DNA of 10,954 nt from JBMYQA01 sp049600855 (GTDB lineage: Bacteria; Bacteroidota; Bacteroidia; Cytophagales; Flammeovirgaceae), in contig JBMYQA010000211.1 of assembly GCA_049600855.1 (NCBI GenBank), positions 1 through 10,954 of the forward strand, in the 5' to 3' direction. The translations under genes were made by a program, and so were the position numbers. The notes beneath the pieces are model-generated. The model was not told the DNA's origin. It saw only the letters and a list, made by a program, of their open reading frames with translations, and did not search any database. Shown piece by piece: positions 7,969 through 10,954 of the stretch (positions within the stretch are counted from its first letter, which is position 1; each line of letters starts with the position of its first letter).

Positions 7969-8058
7969 AGCTTAGTTCAGTAGAAGGAATGTCTAAGATA
8001 ATGAATTATTTAGATGAAAAAGTGCGCTTGAATGCTCATTTTAAATGCTGCAAAACCA

Positions 8059-8940
8059 TTAAAGCCCCATTCGTTCGCCCATGCGAATGGAAGTTTCCAT
8101 TCCCTTTTTGGTGTTTGCTAAGATGTCTGCATCAATCTGGACTTGCTGACGATCGACTAAGAGCACAATGGTTGAACCGCCAAAGGCAAAGTAACCCATT
8201 TCATCGCCTTTCGCGACTTCAGTGTTGGATTGATAGGTTTCCACAATGCTTCCAACCATGGTAGCACCTACAGGGCTGATCAAGATATCACCTTTATCGT
8301 GTGTTTTTAGAATGGTGAATTCGCGTTTGTTTTCACAAAAGACTTTGGTAAAATTTGCGGCTAAAGCATAGGGAGAAACCGAAAAATAAGCACCTTTAAT
8401 TTTGTAAGGTTGGGAGGCCAGCCCTGAATAGGGAAAATGGAATCGGTGGTAATCGTTGGGTGCTAAGCGAATGATAAACATGGAAGAATCCTGATATTTC
8501 TTGGCTAATGCGTCATTGGCAAGGAAAGCTTTTAGGGTAAACTTGGTTCCTTTGACAAAGAATTCATTGACATCGCCAATGCTTTCAAAAGCGATGACTT
8601 TACCATCACCTGGAGAAACGATGCCTTCTTGAATGGGTCGGAGGTTGGGCTTTAGTTTTCGGTAAAAAAAATCATTAAATGAAGCGAACTCGTCAATTGA
8701 TTTTAACGATTCACTCATATCAATGCCTAACCGATCGACAAAAGGTTTAATGCGTTTGGTTGAATTGGCGCCATTCATCATTCGACCATAAGTTTCAGAA
8801 AGGAATTTCCGTTTTACCAGCACGTTTAAGGCTAATCCGCCAAATGGATGATGATATAAAAACTTCAAAAAAGCTTCACCTGGAGGGATTTCTACTTTTT
8901 CTAAACCAGTTTCGCGATCAATGTATCTGATTTTTTTCAT
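8059..8940 (-). CDS. psd: phosphatidylserine decarboxylase proenzyme
   Basis: Converts phosphatidylserine to phosphatidylethanolamine at the inner membrane. The 293-residue proenzyme would self-cleave before S256 in FGGSTIVLL, giving a pyruvoyl alpha chain of about 38 residues and a beta chain of 255. The catalytic triad seen in the family is present: D112 (SPGDGKVIAFES), H168 in the DYHRFHFP motif (H165 is the other conserved His) and S256. The N-terminal region (about 1-90, with FNDFFYRKLKPNLRPI) matches the longer PSD form found in many bacteria. The start ATG at 8940 is preceded by a TAACTTTG element 33 bp upstream, suggesting its own promoter. The downstream WD40-caspase gene is co-oriented at 90 bp. 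All catalytic motifs are intact, and no substitute function is likely. Confidence 0.97.
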   Translation of the reverse strand: MKKIRYIDRETGLEKVEIPPGEAFLKFLYHHPFGGLALNVLVKRKFLSETYGRMMNGANSTKRIKPFVDRLGIDMSESLKSIDEFASFNDFFYRKLKPNLRPIQEGIVSPGDGKVIAFESIGDVNEFFVKGTKFTLKAFLANDALAKKYQDSSMFIIRLAPNDYHRFHFPYSGLASQPYKIKGAYFSVSPYALAANFTKVFCENKREFTILKTHDKGDILISPVGATMVGSIVETYQSNTEVAKGDEMGYFAFGGSTIVLLVDRQQVQIDADILANTKKGMETSIRMGERMGL

Positions 8941-8973
8941 GTTATTCTGCCTTTCTTAGCTTGGTATTCAAGC

Positions 8974-8981
8974 CAAAGTTA
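8974..8981 (-). promoter_or_regulatory. Bacteroidota-type -7 promoter element for psd
   Basis: On the minus strand this reads TAACTTTG, an exact TAnnTTTG match, 33 bp from the psd ATG. It would give a leader of about 25 nt. A matching -33 TTTG at 19-21 bp upstream is not evident, so confidence is moderate. Confidence 0.4.
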
Positions 8982-9028
8982 AGACAAAATTTGAAATTTG
9001 ATACTATCGGCCCTTGCATAAGCTGGAG

Positions 9029-9050
9029 TTCGCAGAAGTGTTCTTACGAA
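9029..9050. repeat. imperfect palindrome between the LytTR regulator and psd
   Basis: TTCGCAGAA, a GTG centre, then TTCTTACGAA form a 22-nt imperfect inverted repeat: two 4-bp stems (TTCG/CGAA and AGAA/TTCT) separated by a small internal bulge. It begins 4 bp past the regulator stop codon on the minus strand and is about 90 bp upstream of psd. It lacks a T tract in either direction, so it could be a weak terminator or a regulator-binding site. Confidence 0.25.
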
Positions 9051-9054
9051 GGCT

Positions 9055-9759
9055 CTATTTACCTCGTAAAACATTTATAACCAGTTTTTTATAACTCTCA
9101 CCAATTGGGATTTCTTGCTCGCCAATTTCCACATCTTTCGAGGTAAAGGCTGAAATCTTTGCTAAGTTGACAATAAAAGAGCGGTGTATTCTTAAAAATC
9201 CATGTGGAAGTTTTTGCTCAAATTCACTGATCTTTTCTTTCGTGATAATGGTTTGATCGCCCGAATGAATCCGAATGTAATCTTTAATGCTTTCTACATA
9301 GTTGATTTGGGCAAATAATACCTTGATATACCTTTTGTTAGCATTCACATACAGGTGATCATTCGTGGGCTCGGCATGCTGAATTGGTGTGGAAGGAACG
9401 GGAATTTGCCTCAAGCTTTTAAATTTATTGATGGCTTTAAAAAATCGGGTAAAGGCAATGGGCTTCAGCAGGTAATCCACTACATCAAGTTCATAGCTCT
9501 CAATGGCGTAGTTTCGATGTGCGGTGGTAAAAATGATTGGCGGTGGATTTTCCAGCGATTTAATCAAATCAATTCCAGTTAATAATGGCATTTGTATGTC
9601 GAGAAATAACAAATCGATGGGGGTAGTTTTGAGAAAGTTGAACCCATCTATGGGATTTTGAAAAGTATGAACGAGTTCAAAATCAGGGAGCTGCTCCAGG
9701 TGTTGTGTAATAATTTGGATGGCCAATGGCTCATCGTCAATAATCAAGCACTTAATCAT
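9055..9759 (-). CDS. LytTR-family two-component response regulator
   Basis: A 234-residue response regulator. Residues 1-120 are a receiver domain with acidic pocket D8/D9 and phospho-acceptor D54 (LLFLDIQMP), then a proline-rich linker near 125-132 and a LytTR DNA-binding domain (about 137-234). That domain includes NANKRYIKV, INYVESIKDYIRI and the GFLRIHRSFIVNL signature. LytTR proteins bind DNA as phosphorylation-dependent regulators. The start is the ATG at 9759, giving MIKCLIIDDEP; a TTG nine bases further upstream is an unlikely start. The ATG overlaps the end of the LytS-type kinase gene by 8 nt, so the two are translationally coupled and form a cognate pair. Target genes are not shown by the sequence. 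No LytTR-site pair was recognised nearby, though the palindrome 4 bp past its stop is one candidate. Confidence 0.95.
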   Translation of the reverse strand: MIKCLIIDDEPLAIQIITQHLEQLPDFELVHTFQNPIDGFNFLKTTPIDLLFLDIQMPLLTGIDLIKSLENPPPIIFTTAHRNYAIESYELDVVDYLLKPIAFTRFFKAINKFKSLRQIPVPSTPIQHAEPTNDHLYVNANKRYIKVLFAQINYVESIKDYIRIHSGDQTIITKEKISEFEQKLPHGFLRIHRSFIVNLAKISAFTSKDVEIGEQEIPIGESYKKLVINVLRGK

Positions 9760-10831
9760 GTAAATCAATGTTTAAGGTGACCAAATAGGTTTCATCTGTC
9801 TCATCAATAGCCAATTGATGCTTGCTGGGGTAGTTGAGTACCAATTGCCTTTTCACATTGTATAACCCAATGCCCTGTTTAGGTGTTGATTCAGGTTGAG
9901 GTGCGGCAATAGGTGGCTTCGTATTAAACACCTCAAAATGAAGTCGTTCATCCTTCACCGTCAATTGAATGTGGATTTTGGGATTTAAGAAATTACCAGA
10001 GGCTCCATGCTTAAACGCATTTTCAACCAGTGACAATAAAATGAGGGGAGCAATTTGAGGTTGTGTGGCATCTACTTGATGTTCAAAACTTAATTCCAAT
10101 TGAGTCCCATGCCGCAGCTTTTCTAAATCCATAAAGTTTTGAATTAAGTCAATTTCTTTCTGAATGGCTAATCTCGGAACATTGCACTGATACAACATGT
10201 AATCTAACATTTCAGAAAGCTTGACTACTACTTTGGGAGCTACATCAGATTTCGTCAAGGTTAAGGCATATAAACTGTTGAGTGTGTTGAATAGAAAGTG
10301 AGGGTGGATTTGGGATTTTAGGAACTTTAATTCATTGGTTGCTTTCTCTTTTCGGAGAATTTCCATCATATTCTTTTCCTCAAAGCGCTCTTTGATGGTT
10401 TTTAAAGCAAGTAGTAAAAAAGCCATGAGGTATACGATTGGAAAATAGACCACAAGTAAATAAGCGGGATCTGCTAAAATTTCACCCAAACTTTCTTGGA
10501 TAAAATCTTTTCGAATTAATGGTTCTGCAATGTATACAATGCTTAGTCGGGCGATGATGGAAACCACATAGACCGAAATGGAAAACGACAGCATGAACAA
10601 CAGGTATTTCTTTTTTAGAAGTAGCTTGGGAACTTGATAATACACCAAGGTATAGGCTCCTATCAATTGTGCGGGAAGTAATACGAGGTAGTTGATGAAG
10701 TGTTTTTTGATTGATCCAGAATTCAAACTTGCCAATAAAATGAATACAAATAAAAAACCACCCCAAAATAATAAATGAGATAACCAGCGACTTTGAAGGA
10801 TACGATCAATAAATGGGTTACTTGAAGTCAT
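9752..10831 (-). CDS. membrane LytS-type sensor histidine kinase (His_kinase family)
   Basis: A 359-residue inner-membrane kinase. Four hydrophobic helices lie at about 18-36, 46-66, 77-100 and 122-143 and form the sensor, with no sizeable periplasmic domain. A helical segment (145-170) leads to the His_kinase motif QIHPHFLFNTLNSL, with the family phospho-acceptor most likely H178 (PHFLFN). A HATPase domain follows, with the N-box LVENAFKHG and G2 box GIGLYNVKRQL. The start chosen is the ATG at 10831, just ahead of the first helix. The frame is open to a TTG at 10921, adding 30 polar Ser/Asn-rich residues; that longer form has an AGGGAG about 12 nt upstream and cannot be excluded. Its 3' end overlaps the LytTR regulator by 8 nt, marking an operon. 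The signal sensed is unknown. Confidence 0.92.
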   Translation of the reverse strand: MTSSNPFIDRILQSRWLSHLLFWGGFLFVFILLASLNSGSIKKHFINYLVLLPAQLIGAYTLVYYQVPKLLLKKKYLLFMLSFSISVYVVSIIARLSIVYIAEPLIRKDFIQESLGEILADPAYLLVVYFPIVYLMAFLLLALKTIKERFEEKNMMEILRKEKATNELKFLKSQIHPHFLFNTLNSLYALTLTKSDVAPKVVVKLSEMLDYMLYQCNVPRLAIQKEIDLIQNFMDLEKLRHGTQLELSFEHQVDATQPQIAPLILLSLVENAFKHGASGNFLNPKIHIQLTVKDERLHFEVFNTKPPIAAPQPESTPKQGIGLYNVKRQLVLNYPSKHQLAIDETDETYLVTLNIDLHD

Positions 10832-10954
10832 GCGAAGTGTTTTTTTAGTGCTGTTGTTTGATGATACGCTACCCGATGGTTCTGCAGGGTTCTGATAATC
10901 AAATGCATAACTTTGACTCAATTATTGCAAGCTCCCTAACTTGCTTAAAACTCG

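Noticed and set aside
8038..8048. Short palindrome CATTTTAAATG in the psd/WD40-caspase spacer
   Set aside because: Only 5-bp AT-rich arms without a T tract; expected by chance in AT-rich spacers.
10832..10921. TTG start at 10921 for the LytS-type kinase
   Set aside because: The added 30 residues are polar and low-complexity, and an ATG at 10831 sits directly ahead of the first membrane helix. Not fully excluded because an AGGGAG lies upstream of the TTG.
1..10954. CRISPR array, transposase, tRNA/rRNA or phage genes
   Set aside because: No regular direct repeats, terminal inverted repeats with transposase, or structural RNA sequences were seen on either strand.

Overview
The window looks like a chromosomal segment of a Bacteroidota bacterium, probably Cytophagales or Saprospiria-like. 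This is inferred from moderately AT-rich DNA, starts without strong Shine-Dalgarno sequences, two exact matches to the Bacteroidota -7 promoter element TAnnTTTG upstream of likely starts, a LytS/LytTR pair, and CHAT and WD40-caspase proteins with their typical Bacteroidota architectures. No tRNA, rRNA, CRISPR array, insertion sequence or phage gene is visible.

Layout. Positions 1-1181 (+) hold the C-terminal part of a CHAT-domain (caspase-clan) protease whose N-terminus lies outside the window. Facing it, with no spacer at all, is a minus-strand pair: a receiver-histidine kinase (2177-3340) followed by a class III nucleotide cyclase fused to an N-terminal 2Fe-2S ferredoxin domain (1182-2099). 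A divergent 306-bp spacer separates these from a plus-strand four-helix membrane cyclase (3647-4740). That gene is broken by one frame change in a run of eight A's, at an in-frame A AAA AAC. Converging on it is a long exported protein (4750-7968, minus) with fourteen WD40 blade motifs and a C-terminal caspase (C14) domain. Upstream of that, on the same strand, is phosphatidylserine decarboxylase (8059-8940), then a LytTR response regulator (9055-9759) that overlaps by 8 nt the end of a membrane LytS-type histidine kinase (9752-10831).

How the genes might work together. The left two thirds is rich in signalling: two class III cyclases of different architecture, a phosphorelay kinase, and two caspase-clan proteases at the two ends of the block. 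The ferredoxin-cyclase probably shares a transcript with the kinase. Both cyclases keep metal and transition-state residues but lack the usual substrate-selecting pair, so whether they make cAMP, cGMP or another nucleotide cannot be called. A link from redox or phosphorelay input through a cyclic nucleotide to the proteases is a hypothesis from proximity only. The right third (psd and the LytS/LytTR system) reads as ordinary housekeeping and regulation.
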